Of a DNA stretch of 64,000 nt, positions 28,208-35,969 are shown piece by piece (within the stretch, counting starts at the first letter, position 1; the number at the start of each line of letters is the position of its first letter). Source of the DNA: CBDCBA01 sp965214125 (GTDB taxonomy: Bacteria; Planctomycetota; Phycisphaerae; Tepidisphaerales; Tepidisphaeraceae); assembly GCA_965214125.1 (NCBI GenBank), contig CBDCBA010000020.1, forward strand, positions 1 through 64,000, read 5' to 3'. The notes beneath the pieces are model-generated. The model did no database searches. It had not been told where the DNA came from and saw only the letters and a list, made by a program, of their open reading frames with translations. The position numbers and the translations under genes are program-made.

Positions 28208-28768
28208 ATGATCGACACCGCGTCGCACTACGTGCCCAAGCAGACCTTCTTCACCCAAGGCACCGGCGTGCACAAGGAGAAGCTGATGAGCTTCGAGCTC
28301 GCCCTCCGCGACGCCGGCATCCAGAAGCAAAACCTTGTGCGCGTCAGCAGCATCTACCCGACGAGCTGCGAGATCATCGACAAGGAGCAGGGCCTGCCGA
28401 TGCTCAAGGCGGGGCAGATCACCTTCGTCGTCCTCGCCGAAAGCGCCACGAGCGAGGAAAACCGCCTCGCCTGCGCCGGCATAGGTCTGGCCATCCCGCG
28501 CGACCACGAGCACGGCTACATCGCCGAGCACCACGGCTTTGGCATGCCGCAGGACAAGACTGAAGACCTTGTCGAAGACCTTGCCGCCACCATGCTCGCG
28601 ACCACGCTCGGCGTGCCGTTCGACCCCGACAAGGCCTGGGACGAGCGCGAGCAGCAGTACAAGATGAGCGGCGAGATCATCGAGACCAAGAGCTACGTCC
28701 GCGTCGCCAAGGGTGCCGGCGGCGGGCTGTGGACCAGCGTCATCAGCGCCGCCGTGATGATCCTGTAG
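28208..28768 (+). CDS. pdaD: Pyruvoyl-dependent arginine decarboxylase, 186 aa
   Basis: Converts arginine to agmatine, the first step of a polyamine route. The proenzyme self-cleaves at a Ser-Ser pair, seen here as RVSSIYP (S47/S48), to leave a pyruvoyl group on the large subunit. Other family blocks: SFELALRDAGIQKQNLV, AGQITFVVLAES and HEHGYIAEHHGFG. Length fits archaeal and bacterial PvlArgDC. I chose the ATG at 28208, since the longer frame to 28148 adds a non-conserved leader. No agmatinase or ureohydrolase gene is close by. Confidence 0.9.
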   Translation: MIDTASHYVPKQTFFTQGTGVHKEKLMSFELALRDAGIQKQNLVRVSSIYPTSCEIIDKEQGLPMLKAGQITFVVLAESATSEENRLACAGIGLAIPRDHEHGYIAEHHGFGMPQDKTEDLVEDLAATMLATTLGVPFDPDKAWDEREQQYKMSGEIIETKSYVRVAKGAGGGLWTSVISAAVMIL

Positions 28769-28835
28769 CGCCAGTGACCGCCCGCAGGTTCCGATCCGCT
28801 TGAACCCCGGCGATATTTCGCGCCTACTACTGAGG

Positions 28836-29882
28836 ATGCGGCACGCCCTCCTCCCGACGTTCCTGTTGGCCATCGTCGCACTCGCCGGATGTGGCGGTTC
28901 GCCGTCGGGCGGCGGAAAGACGCAGGTCACGGTCGGCGGGCCCGACGCCGAGGACGGCAACACGCTGGTCATCTCCGCCCCCACGGAGGCCGCTTACACG
29001 CTCTACCTGCGCGACTTCACCGGCGTCGATCACGTCGCCGCGGCTGAGCGCACGAAGGGGCAGACCGCCGCCGCCCTGGGCGAACTTGGCAAGGGCGGGC
29101 GCGATCTCTACGTGGTCAGCGGCGAGAAGCGCAGCGTGCTCTATCACGGCTTCTATAAGACCTTCGAAACCGACGTCGACCGTCGCGAGGCTGCCCGCGC
29201 GCAGAGCGATCGCAAGGCCGTCGAACGCCTCGTGCTCACCAACGCGGCCGGCGATAAGATCAAGGCGTTCCCGCGGGCGGTCTTCCAGACGCTCGAACGC
29301 CCCGATCCGCCCGCCCCGACCGAGTGGGATCTGCGCAACGCCGACGGCTACTGGACCGTTGCCATCGCCGCCTACACCGACGTCGCCCTGCGCAAGCGCG
29401 CGGCCGTCGAGAGCGTGCAGGCGGCCCGCGAGCGCGGCATCGAGGCATACTACTTTCACGACAGCCAGCAGAGTTACGTCTGCGTCGGCACCTGGCCGCG
29501 CGAGGCGATCAAGGAGCAGCGCTCGAGCAAGACGCTGGTCGAGGACAACGTCGACCCGAACAACCCGCGGCCGATCGTCGTCATCGCCGCCAACATGCCG
29601 ACGGCCCTGAAGAACCGCATCGCCGACGACATCACCCGCCAAACCGGCCTGCGGCCGCTGATGCTCGAGTCGCGCGTCGAGATCGTCGACCCGACGCTGA
29701 AGAAGACGATGGCCACCTACGACTACGACGTCGACGGCTACCAAAACCTCGGCAACGACGACCCGCTGCTGCTGCCCATCGCCACCGTCACCGGCCGCGA
29801 GGCCGACGTGCTCGAAAGCGACACCTTCAACACCGGCCCGAACGCGAAGGACCTCCAGGAAATGCACACGCCGCTCTTCTAG
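28836..29882 (+). CDS. SPOR-like lipoprotein, 348 aa
   Basis: Exported lipoprotein with signal peptide and lipobox LAGC followed by a Gly/Ser linker. The middle of the protein (GYWTVAIAAYTDVALRKRAA ... GIEAYYFHDSQQSYVCVGTWP) has the beta-alpha-beta pattern of a SPOR domain, which binds denuded peptidoglycan glycan strands. An N-terminal region shows a second, weaker similar unit (TLYLRDFTGVDHVAAAE). The C-terminal part is unassigned. This is a likely envelope or cell-division protein. The start ATG at 28836 is better than an upstream TTG at 28800 because it begins the signal peptide. Confidence 0.65.
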   Translation: MRHALLPTFLLAIVALAGCGGSPSGGGKTQVTVGGPDAEDGNTLVISAPTEAAYTLYLRDFTGVDHVAAAERTKGQTAAALGELGKGGRDLYVVSGEKRSVLYHGFYKTFETDVDRREAARAQSDRKAVERLVLTNAAGDKIKAFPRAVFQTLERPDPPAPTEWDLRNADGYWTVAIAAYTDVALRKRAAVESVQAARERGIEAYYFHDSQQSYVCVGTWPREAIKEQRSSKTLVEDNVDPNNPRPIVVIAANMPTALKNRIADDITRQTGLRPLMLESRVEIVDPTLKKTMATYDYDVDGYQNLGNDDPLLLPIATVTGREADVLESDTFNTGPNAKDLQEMHTPLF

Positions 29883-29931
29883 GTCTGGGCGTCGGATCGG
29901 CCGATCGGGCGCGTCGCACTATCCTCTGTCC

Positions 29932-30585
29932 ATGTCAGACCGCCGACTGATCGTTGCGACGCGGAACGTGGGAAAGGTCGCGGAGTTCCGGCAGATGCTG
30001 ACGCAACTCGGCGGGTTCGGCGTAATCGGGCTGGCGGACCTGCCGGGCGACGACGGCTTCGAGCCCGAGGAGACGGGCCGCACCTTTCGTGACAACGCCT
30101 GCCTGAAGGCGTCCGCCTACGCCAGGCGGTATGGCTGCCTCGCCCTCGCCGACGACAGCGGCCTGTGCGTCGATGCCCTTGGCGGCCGACCCGGTGTTCA
30201 CTCGGCCCGATTCGCCGAGATGCACCGCGCCGGCAGCGGCGACGCGGACAACAACGCCCTGCTCCTTCGCCTGCTGAACGACACGCCGCCCGACCGCCGC
30301 ACGGCCCGCTTCGTCTGCGTGCTCGCCCTCGCCGACGCCGACGGCCGCGTGCTCTTTACGAGCGAGGGGAGCGTCGAAGGACGCATCCTCGACACGCCGC
30401 GCGGCGACAACGGCTTCGGGTACGACCCGCTCTTTTTCCACCCGCCCAGTGGCCGGGCGACGGCGGAGCTCTCACCCGACGAGAAGCACGCTATCAGCCA
30501 CCGCGGCGAGGCGACGCGGCGACTCAAAGCTTTGCTGGCCCAGCACCACCTACCGCCGGCCTCCGCGAGCGCGGCGGTGCCATGA
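29932..30585 (+). CDS. rdgB: RdgB/HAM1-family non-canonical purine NTP pyrophosphatase, 217 aa
   Basis: Removes ITP, XTP and dITP from nucleotide pools. Family motifs: IVATRNVGKVAEFR at the N-terminus, EETGRTFRDNACLKASAYA, LADDSGLCVDALGGRPG with the catalytic Asp, GRILDTPRGDNGFGYDPLFF, and the terminal AISHRGEATRRL. Normal length plus a short low-complexity tail. Confidence 0.93.
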   Translation: MSDRRLIVATRNVGKVAEFRQMLTQLGGFGVIGLADLPGDDGFEPEETGRTFRDNACLKASAYARRYGCLALADDSGLCVDALGGRPGVHSARFAEMHRAGSGDADNNALLLRLLNDTPPDRRTARFVCVLALADADGRVLFTSEGSVEGRILDTPRGDNGFGYDPLFFHPPSGRATAELSPDEKHAISHRGEATRRLKALLAQHHLPPASASAAVP

Positions 30586-30625
30586 TCGGTGCCGGACGTT
30601 CCCGCCACCGCCGACGCCGCATGCT

Positions 30626-30904
30626 TTACGGAGCCGTTGGCAACGCCCGCTCGATGTCGATGACCGAGGGAACCGCGGAGTTGACGAAGCGAACACAAAG
30701 CAAACCGTCCTGAAAATCAAACGCCTCCGGGCCAAGTGCCTCGCCGTCGAGGCGGATGCGTTGCGGCGGGTTCGGCAGCTTCAGGACCGCCACGCCGGGC
30801 GACACTAAGCCGCCCCGCAGCCACTGACGAACCTCGCCCGCTCCCGATTCACGTCGGCTGATGGCGGCAAGAAACTCACGACCATAGATCAACCGCGTGA
30901 CCAA
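30626..30904 (-). CDS. Unknown short protein, possibly a gene remnant, 92 aa
   Basis: No good start codon (TTG at 30904 is the only choice) and no recognised family. The segment NPPQRIRLDGEALGPEAFDFQDG reads like the C-terminal beta-domain of a carbohydrate enzyme, with alternating hydrophobic positions, so this may be the tail of a lost larger gene. It occupies the gap between rdgB and the PEP-CTERM promoter; the rest of 30586-31056 shows no gene. Confidence 0.35.
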   Translation of the reverse strand: MVTRLIYGREFLAAISRRESGAGEVRQWLRGGLVSPGVAVLKLPNPPQRIRLDGEALGPEAFDFQDGLLCVRFVNSAVPSVIDIERALPTAP

Positions 30905-30937
30905 TTCCCAACATCTTGACGGCTCATTTGGTTCGAG

Positions 30938-30966
30938 TTGACTTGTCGTTTCCCTCCTGGTACGTT
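30938..30966 (+). promoter_or_regulatory. Candidate sigma-70-type promoter of the PEP-CTERM gene
   Basis: TTGACT (30938-30943), 17-bp spacer, TACGTT (30961-30966), about 90 bp before the GTG start. The -35 is good and the -10 weak, but it has the same TAC--T form as the rRNA promoters. Confidence 0.4.
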
Positions 30967-31056
30967 ACCGTTGGCGTGCGGTGCGGCAGGCAGCTCACCT
31001 CGAGGTTTTGCCCCGCTGGCGCTCACGCATTGGACCTCGAACCTGGAGAAGATCCT

Positions 31057-31875
31057 GTGACCACGCACCAACGCTTCACACCCCTTGCGGCCGCGATTAT
31101 CGCGAGCACCTTTGCTCTCGGCAGTGCTGCCCACGCCGACCTCGTCCATCGCTACAGCTTTAACGACGGCACCGCCGCAGACAGCGTTGGCGGCGCGGAT
31201 GGCGTGTTGAACGGCAATGCGTCCGTCAGCAACGGCGTCCTCAACACGCGCGACGACGGCGCTGGATCCTTCCTCTCGCTGCCCGACACGGTCGGCTCCG
31301 GCATTCAGGGGAGCTTCTCGATCGAGCAGTTCGTCACGGTCAACAACTCCGACCCTCGCTTCGACACGTTGTTTGCCATCGCCAACGACGTTGAGCCCAA
31401 CGGCTTAGACTGGATCCTTGCCAACCCGCAACGGCCGCAGAACGGCGACAACAACCTTGTCACCACCTTCAACTCGGCTGCCACCAACAATGCCGAAGCG
31501 TTTCTCTTCGCGCCGCCCGGCGTGTCTGCCCCGGTCGGGACCGAGTTCCTGTACACGCTCACCTACGATGTGAGCGACAACGGCGGCACGTTCCGTCTGT
31601 ACTCCGACGCGGTGGAGCTTGCCTCGCTCGAACTGCCCGGCTTCGACTTCAGCGCGGTGAGCGGAAACCGCAACACGATCGGTGGTCCGCTGTTCAACGA
31701 CCCGGTCTTTGACGGGCAGACGAACGAGTTTCGCATCTGGGATGAGGCGCTGAGCCCGGCGCAGATCGCGACCAATCTTTCGAATGGACCCGACGTCGTA
31801 CCCGAGCCAACAACGGCGGGCCTGTTGCTCGTCGCCGGCGGCGGCGTACTGATGCGACGCCGAAGGATCGGCTAG
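31057..31875 (+). CDS. LamG-like PEP-CTERM protein, 272 aa
   Basis: Secreted protein. Signal peptide to about residue 27 (ASTFALGSAAHA), then a single concanavalin/LamG-like beta-sandwich domain (LVHRYSFNDGTAADSVGGADG ... FRIWDEALSPAQIATNLSNG). The C-terminus is a sorting tail: VPEPTTAG, a hydrophobic helix, and RRRR. PEP-CTERM tails are cleaved by exosortase; no exosortase gene is in this window. Start is GTG at 31057, chosen for the GGAGA ribosome site 7 bases upstream and for giving a proper signal peptide. Confidence 0.88.
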   Translation: MTTHQRFTPLAAAIIASTFALGSAAHADLVHRYSFNDGTAADSVGGADGVLNGNASVSNGVLNTRDDGAGSFLSLPDTVGSGIQGSFSIEQFVTVNNSDPRFDTLFAIANDVEPNGLDWILANPQRPQNGDNNLVTTFNSAATNNAEAFLFAPPGVSAPVGTEFLYTLTYDVSDNGGTFRLYSDAVELASLELPGFDFSAVSGNRNTIGGPLFNDPVFDGQTNEFRIWDEALSPAQIATNLSNGPDVVPEPTTAGLLLVAGGGVLMRRRRIG

Positions 31876-31905
31876 CTCGCCCGCGTGTCATCCCGCGTGT
31901 CATCT

Positions 31906-31946
31906 GGAACGACGTCCCGCAGTTCGATGCTTTGGGACGTCGTTTC
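31906..31946 (+). terminator. Hairpin after the PEP-CTERM gene
   Basis: An 11-bp perfect stem (31908-31918 with 31934-31944, arm AACGACGTCCC), extended by two further pairs, around a 15-nt loop. It is 30 bp past the stop. A tandem 12-bp duplication (CCCGCGTGTCAT twice) at 31880-31903 precedes it. Confidence 0.7.
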
Positions 31947-31996
31947 GCATGCGGAAGTTGGCTAGATATCTCAGTTTGGATTTTGCTGAAATCGCG

Positions 31997-32024
31997 TTGA
32001 CAATGCCCGTCGGCGCGTTACTTT
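31997..32024 (+). promoter_or_regulatory. Candidate promoter of the prepilin-type gene
   Basis: Perfect -35 TTGACA (31997-32002), 16-bp spacer, -10 TACTTT (32019-32024), 30 bp before the ATG. The form again matches TTGAC-N16-TAC--T of the rRNA promoters. Confidence 0.55.
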
Positions 32025-32053
32025 ACGCGCACTCAATTCTGAGGAGGACCCAC

Positions 32054-33007
32054 ATGAAACGAACAGTCTTTTCGGCGACCAATTCCGCTCGCTCTGCCTT
32101 CACGCTGGTCGAGCTGCTCGTCGTGATCGGCATTATCGCGCTGCTGATCGGCATCCTGCTGCCCACCCTCAGCCAGGCGCGGCGTGCTGCGGGCTCGGTT
32201 GCCTGCCTCTCCAACCAGCGCCAGCTTGGGCAGGGCCTGATCTTCTTCGTCCAGGAGCACGACAACTACCTGCCGAAGATCTGGTTCAACGATTTCCCGA
32301 GCTACGAGACCTACCTCGCCGGTAGTCCGGACTGGGGTTTCCGCGACCCGCTCTGGGGTTGGGACTACGTGCTCAAGAGCAAGTACCTCGACGGCTCCAA
32401 CGACGTCTTCGGCTGCTACGGCGACAGCAGCAACCTGCGCCGCGGCGAGTGGAACGACGGCTGGAACCTCGAGAACAAGCTCGACGACAATATCCCCGCC
32501 TCCTACCGCTACAACTGGACCGCGACCCGCGACAGCCGAGGCTTTATCGAGGCCGTGAAGATCACGCGGTACGCCGACGCGACGAAGAAGATTCTCATCT
32601 CCGATGGTTATGAAAGCACCATCCACGGATTCGCCACCGATCACGGCCAGACCGTTGCGGACGGCAGCACGGAGGTCATCGGTGCCAAGCCCGAGTGGGC
32701 GAAGAACGCCGCCCCGTACCGCCACACCGCGCAAGGCAACGTGGTCCGCGGAAGCGGTGACAACGCCGAGCCGGTCTTCACGCTGAACGCCGCGTTCGTC
32801 GATGGCCACGCCGAGAGCGTCACTTGGGTGGAGACGTTCACGCCGCTCGGCGAGCCGGTGAAGTTCAACACCGGCGTGGCCGGCAGCCGGACGCCCGCCG
32901 TTGGCATCCGAACGCTCTGGCGGCAGAACTTCGATGAGGGCTCGCGCATCGACACGTACGACAACCCGTACAGCGACGCAGACGACGGCAACTCGAACGT
33001 CAAGTAG
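32054..33007 (+). CDS. Prepilin-type N-terminal cleavage/methylation protein of the planctomycete H-X9-DG type, 317 aa
   Basis: Exported pseudopilin-like protein. Prepilin peptidase site A|FTLVELLVV with the conserved Glu at +5 and a hydrophobic helix (VIGIIALLIGILLPTL). The typical segment SVACLSNQRQLGQGLIFF follows. The C-terminal region has the H-X9-DG-like pattern (YRHTAQGNVV ... AAFVDGHAESV). Such proteins are expanded in planctomycetes; this one may use the type II/pilus machine at 15-25 kb. The ATG at 32054 has a strong GAGGAGG six bases upstream. Confidence 0.88.
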   Translation: MKRTVFSATNSARSAFTLVELLVVIGIIALLIGILLPTLSQARRAAGSVACLSNQRQLGQGLIFFVQEHDNYLPKIWFNDFPSYETYLAGSPDWGFRDPLWGWDYVLKSKYLDGSNDVFGCYGDSSNLRRGEWNDGWNLENKLDDNIPASYRYNWTATRDSRGFIEAVKITRYADATKKILISDGYESTIHGFATDHGQTVADGSTEVIGAKPEWAKNAAPYRHTAQGNVVRGSGDNAEPVFTLNAAFVDGHAESVTWVETFTPLGEPVKFNTGVAGSRTPAVGIRTLWRQNFDEGSRIDTYDNPYSDADDGNSNVK

Positions 33008-33052
33008 TTGCCGCCCTTCCTCATCCGCCCGCCCGTTCGATCCCGAACCGAC

Positions 33053-33235
33053 ATGTTCAAGCGTTACCTGCCCGCCGTCAAATCCTCGGCCGTCGCCGTG
33101 CTCTTTCTTCTCGTCGCCGCCGGCGCGGCGGGTCCGATCGCCTGCGATGAGCCGGCGATCGAGCAGCCCGAGCGGGCGGACCCGCAGGAGCCGCCGCCGT
33201 ACGCCAGGCCGCCGAAGGATGCGCCGGAGGAATAG
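33053..33235 (+). CDS. Small proline-rich lipoprotein-like protein, 60 aa
   Basis: A short secreted protein: basic N-terminus, hydrophobic signal (AVAVLFLLVAAGAAGPIAC) and then a low-complexity mature part, EQPERADPQEPPPYARPP. It resembles the small protein at 47720 in size, signal and the PPPYA tail. It lies 45 bp after the prepilin-type gene and 63 bp before a terminator. Function unknown. Confidence 0.6.
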   Translation: MFKRYLPAVKSSAVAVLFLLVAAGAAGPIACDEPAIEQPERADPQEPPPYARPPKDAPEE

Positions 33236-33298
33236 CGGCCATCGCGCTTCCACGTGCCGCCCGAACCTGCCGGGCCACTTCAGTATCTCCTCGAGACG

Positions 33299-33330
33299 GC
33301 GGGGGCTTCCTCAGCGTGGCCCCCGCTTTT
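33299..33330 (+). terminator. Rho-independent terminator of the prepilin/small-protein unit
   Basis: Perfect 8-bp GC stem (33299-33306 with 33319-33326, arm GCGGGGGC), 12-nt loop, followed by TTTT (33327-33330). It separates the prepilin unit from the GH127 gene. Confidence 0.8.
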
Positions 33331-33353
33331 CGTTCAACTTCTTCACGCCAACG

Positions 33354-35861
33354 ATGTTCTTGCCAAAGATTTTTCCGCAACGCCTTCGACCTGCGCTGGC
33401 CGTCGCCATGGCCCTCGTGATCGTCGCCACTGTCCCCGCCGCACCGGCTGAGAAAGCTCCAATGCGTCACGATCAGCCGAGACAGAACCGTGCGCCGCTG
33501 CAAGCATCGGCATTCGCCCGGCTGCCGCTGGGCAGCGTGACCCCGGCCGGGTGGTTGGACCGGCAACTCCGGCTTCAGAAGGAGGGGCTGACCGGTCATG
33601 CCGAGCAGATCTACGACGCCCTCACGCCCGACTCCGCCTGGCTGGGCGGCGACGGTGAGAACTGGGAACGCGGCCCCTATTACGTCCGCGGGCTGATCGC
33701 CCTCGCGCACACGCTCGATGACGAGGAACTCAAGGAGCGGGCGCAAAAGTGGATCGACTGGACCCTGCAAAGCCAGCGGCCAGACGGCTTCTTCGGCCCC
33801 ACGCAGAATGACGACTGGTGGCCGCGCATGGTCGTGGCCTGGTACCTGCGCGACCATTACGAGGCGACCGGCGACGAGCGGGTACTGCCCTTCCTGACCC
33901 GCTACTTCCGCCACCAGCTTGAAGCGCTACCCGATCGCCCGCTGCGCGACTGGGGCCGGGCGCGGGCGGGCGACAACCTCGACGTGGTGCTCTGGACGTA
34001 CAACCGCACTGGCGACCGGTTCCTGCTGGACCTGGCCAAGCTGCTTCGTGAGCAGGCGTACCCGTGGAGCGAGATTTACACGGAGAACCAGTTTTACGGT
34101 CGATTCGAGGAGTTTCACCCGCACCACATCGTCAACGTCAGCCAGGCGTTCAAGTTCCCGCCGGTCGCGTGGACGCTGACCGGCGACGCGAAGGACCGGG
34201 CGGCGTTCGACGCGGGCGTGGCGAATCTCCAGCGCCAGTACGGCCGCATCGACGGGCAGATCAGCGGCACCGAGATGCTGTCGGGCCTGAGCAGCACGGA
34301 CGGCGTCGAACTGTGCGCCGACGTCGAGCGGATCCTCTCCAACGGCGTGGCCATCCGCGCCCTCGGCGACGCGGTGCGCGGCGACGAGATGGAGAAAGTC
34401 GCTTACAACTCGCTGCCGGCGCACACGACGGCGCGGATGACGGGCATCACCTACTACCAGTTTCCCAACCAGATTGCCGCCACCCACGGGCAGCACGGGT
34501 TCGAGCAGGACTACGCCAATGTGAACATGCCCGGCCCGCACAGCGGCTTTCCGTGCTGCTGCTACAACTGGCACATCGGCTGGCCTGGCTTCGTCCAGAA
34601 CATGTGGGCCGCGACCAACGACGAGGGCCTTGCCATCCTCGCGTACGGCCCGAATGTCGTCCGCACCACCGTCGCCGGCGGCGTGCCGATCACGATTGAG
34701 CAGACAACCGATTACCCGTTCAAACAGACCGTCTCGCTGAGCGTTCAGCCCGAACGGGCGGCAACATTCCCGCTCGTGCTGCGCGTGCCCGGCTGGGCCG
34801 ACGACGCGAGCATTACGGTCAACGGCGAGCCCGTGGACGAAGTGAAGGCCGGCACGTTCCATCGCATCGAGCGCGAGTGGCAGGCGGGGGATCGGGTCGA
34901 GCTGTCGTTCCCGATGACGCTGCGGCAGTCGTCGTGGATCAACGATTCAATCGGCCTGGAGCGCGGGCCGCTCGCGTTCGCGTTGAAGATGGAGTCGGAG
35001 GCGACCCGGTTCAACGACTACCTCGGCGACTTCGACGAATACGAGATTCGCCCGACACAGCCGTGGAACTACGCGATTCTGCCTGACGTAAGCGAGATCG
35101 TCGTGGAAGAGCACGCCGTGCCGGAGGTGCCATGGTCGACGGAGCATCCGGCCGTCGTGTTGAGCGTTCCGGCGAAGCGGCTGGACGAGTGGGGGCTTCG
35201 CCCGCAGATGGGCACGGCCGCGTTCGGGCTGATGGACAACGGCTGGAAACCGGGCGATTCGAAGCAAGTTCCGCTGCCGGCGAACGAGCCGCACGCGGTG
35301 CGCGTCGAGGTTGAAGGCAACCGGCTGCGCGTGTTCGTGAATGACATGGCAACGCCGGTGCTTGAACGCCTGCACGAGCCGGACTTCCCGCGTGGCTGGA
35401 TTGGATTGCGGGCGTACGAGACGACGGCGCGATTCGACGATGTCCGGCTGAACGGGACGCTCGTGGCAGACTTTTCGGACGGCGCCGAAGGGTGGAAGAC
35501 CTTCGGCGGCGACTGGACGGTCGAGGAAGGCCAGTTCATCGCGACGCCCGCGCGGGATGCGAAAGCGGTTTACGAAGCGGGCGGGGATTTGGGCGACTTC
35601 ACGCTCGAGTTCACCGTCGAGATCGACGCCGGCGGCGACGCGGGCGTGATGTTCCGCGGCTCCGACGCGAAGCCGGAGTTGGACGGCTTTCGCGGCTACT
35701 ACGTGGGTTTCAGCACCCGCGGCGGCCCCTCCGAGGACGCCGCAGAGCCGCCGCAGAGCCCGGTTCAAGCCGACACGCCGTTACAGATAATCGACCTCGT
35801 GCCGTTCGGCGCCACGCGAATCCGCGTCAGCTATTTCCCGCGGCTCGGCGTCGAGAACTAA
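33354..35861 (+). CDS. Secreted GH127 glycosidase (beta-L-arabinofuranosidase family) with C-terminal beta-sandwich, 835 aa
   Basis: A signal peptide near residues 10-28 precedes an alpha/alpha-barrel domain of the GH127 (DUF1680) type: ALTPDSAWLGGDGENWERGPYYVRGL and VLWTYNRTGDRFLLDLAKLL. Zn-thiolate residues are recognisable: E319-x-C321 in DGVELCADVE and the Cys cluster C401-C403 in FPCCCYNWH. These match Glu338/Cys340 and Cys417/Cys418 of HypBA1 by arrangement; three Cys in a row is unusual. After a beta-rich middle, the C-terminal ~180 residues (WIGLRAYETTARFDDVRLNG ... FTVEIDAGGDAGVMFRG) form an extra laminin/DUF1080-like sandwich. It is probably periplasmic or secreted and removes arabinofuranose or a similar sugar. 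ATG at 33354. Confidence 0.88.
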   Translation: MFLPKIFPQRLRPALAVAMALVIVATVPAAPAEKAPMRHDQPRQNRAPLQASAFARLPLGSVTPAGWLDRQLRLQKEGLTGHAEQIYDALTPDSAWLGGDGENWERGPYYVRGLIALAHTLDDEELKERAQKWIDWTLQSQRPDGFFGPTQNDDWWPRMVVAWYLRDHYEATGDERVLPFLTRYFRHQLEALPDRPLRDWGRARAGDNLDVVLWTYNRTGDRFLLDLAKLLREQAYPWSEIYTENQFYGRFEEFHPHHIVNVSQAFKFPPVAWTLTGDAKDRAAFDAGVANLQRQYGRIDGQISGTEMLSGLSSTDGVELCADVERILSNGVAIRALGDAVRGDEMEKVAYNSLPAHTTARMTGITYYQFPNQIAATHGQHGFEQDYANVNMPGPHSGFPCCCYNWHIGWPGFVQNMWAATNDEGLAILAYGPNVVRTTVAGGVPITIEQTTDYPFKQTVSLSVQPERAATFPLVLRVPGWADDASITVNGEPVDEVKAGTFHRIEREWQAGDRVELSFPMTLRQSSWINDSIGLERGPLAFALKMESEATRFNDYLGDFDEYEIRPTQPWNYAILPDVSEIVVEEHAVPEVPWSTEHPAVVLSVPAKRLDEWGLRPQMGTAAFGLMDNGWKPGDSKQVPLPANEPHAVRVEVEGNRLRVFVNDMATPVLERLHEPDFPRGWIGLRAYETTARFDDVRLNGTLVADFSDGAEGWKTFGGDWTVEEGQFIATPARDAKAVYEAGGDLGDFTLEFTVEIDAGGDAGVMFRGSDAKPELDGFRGYYVGFSTRGGPSEDAAEPPQSPVQADTPLQIIDLVPFGATRIRVSYFPRLGVEN

Positions 35862-35969
35862 ACCCACGCCGCTACCTTGCACGTCTGAACGACGCCACTC
35901 GACGCGCGCGACGGTCCCGCTCCGCCGCGAGGTTGAAGGCGCGGCGTGAAATGTTCACAGTGGAGGTCT

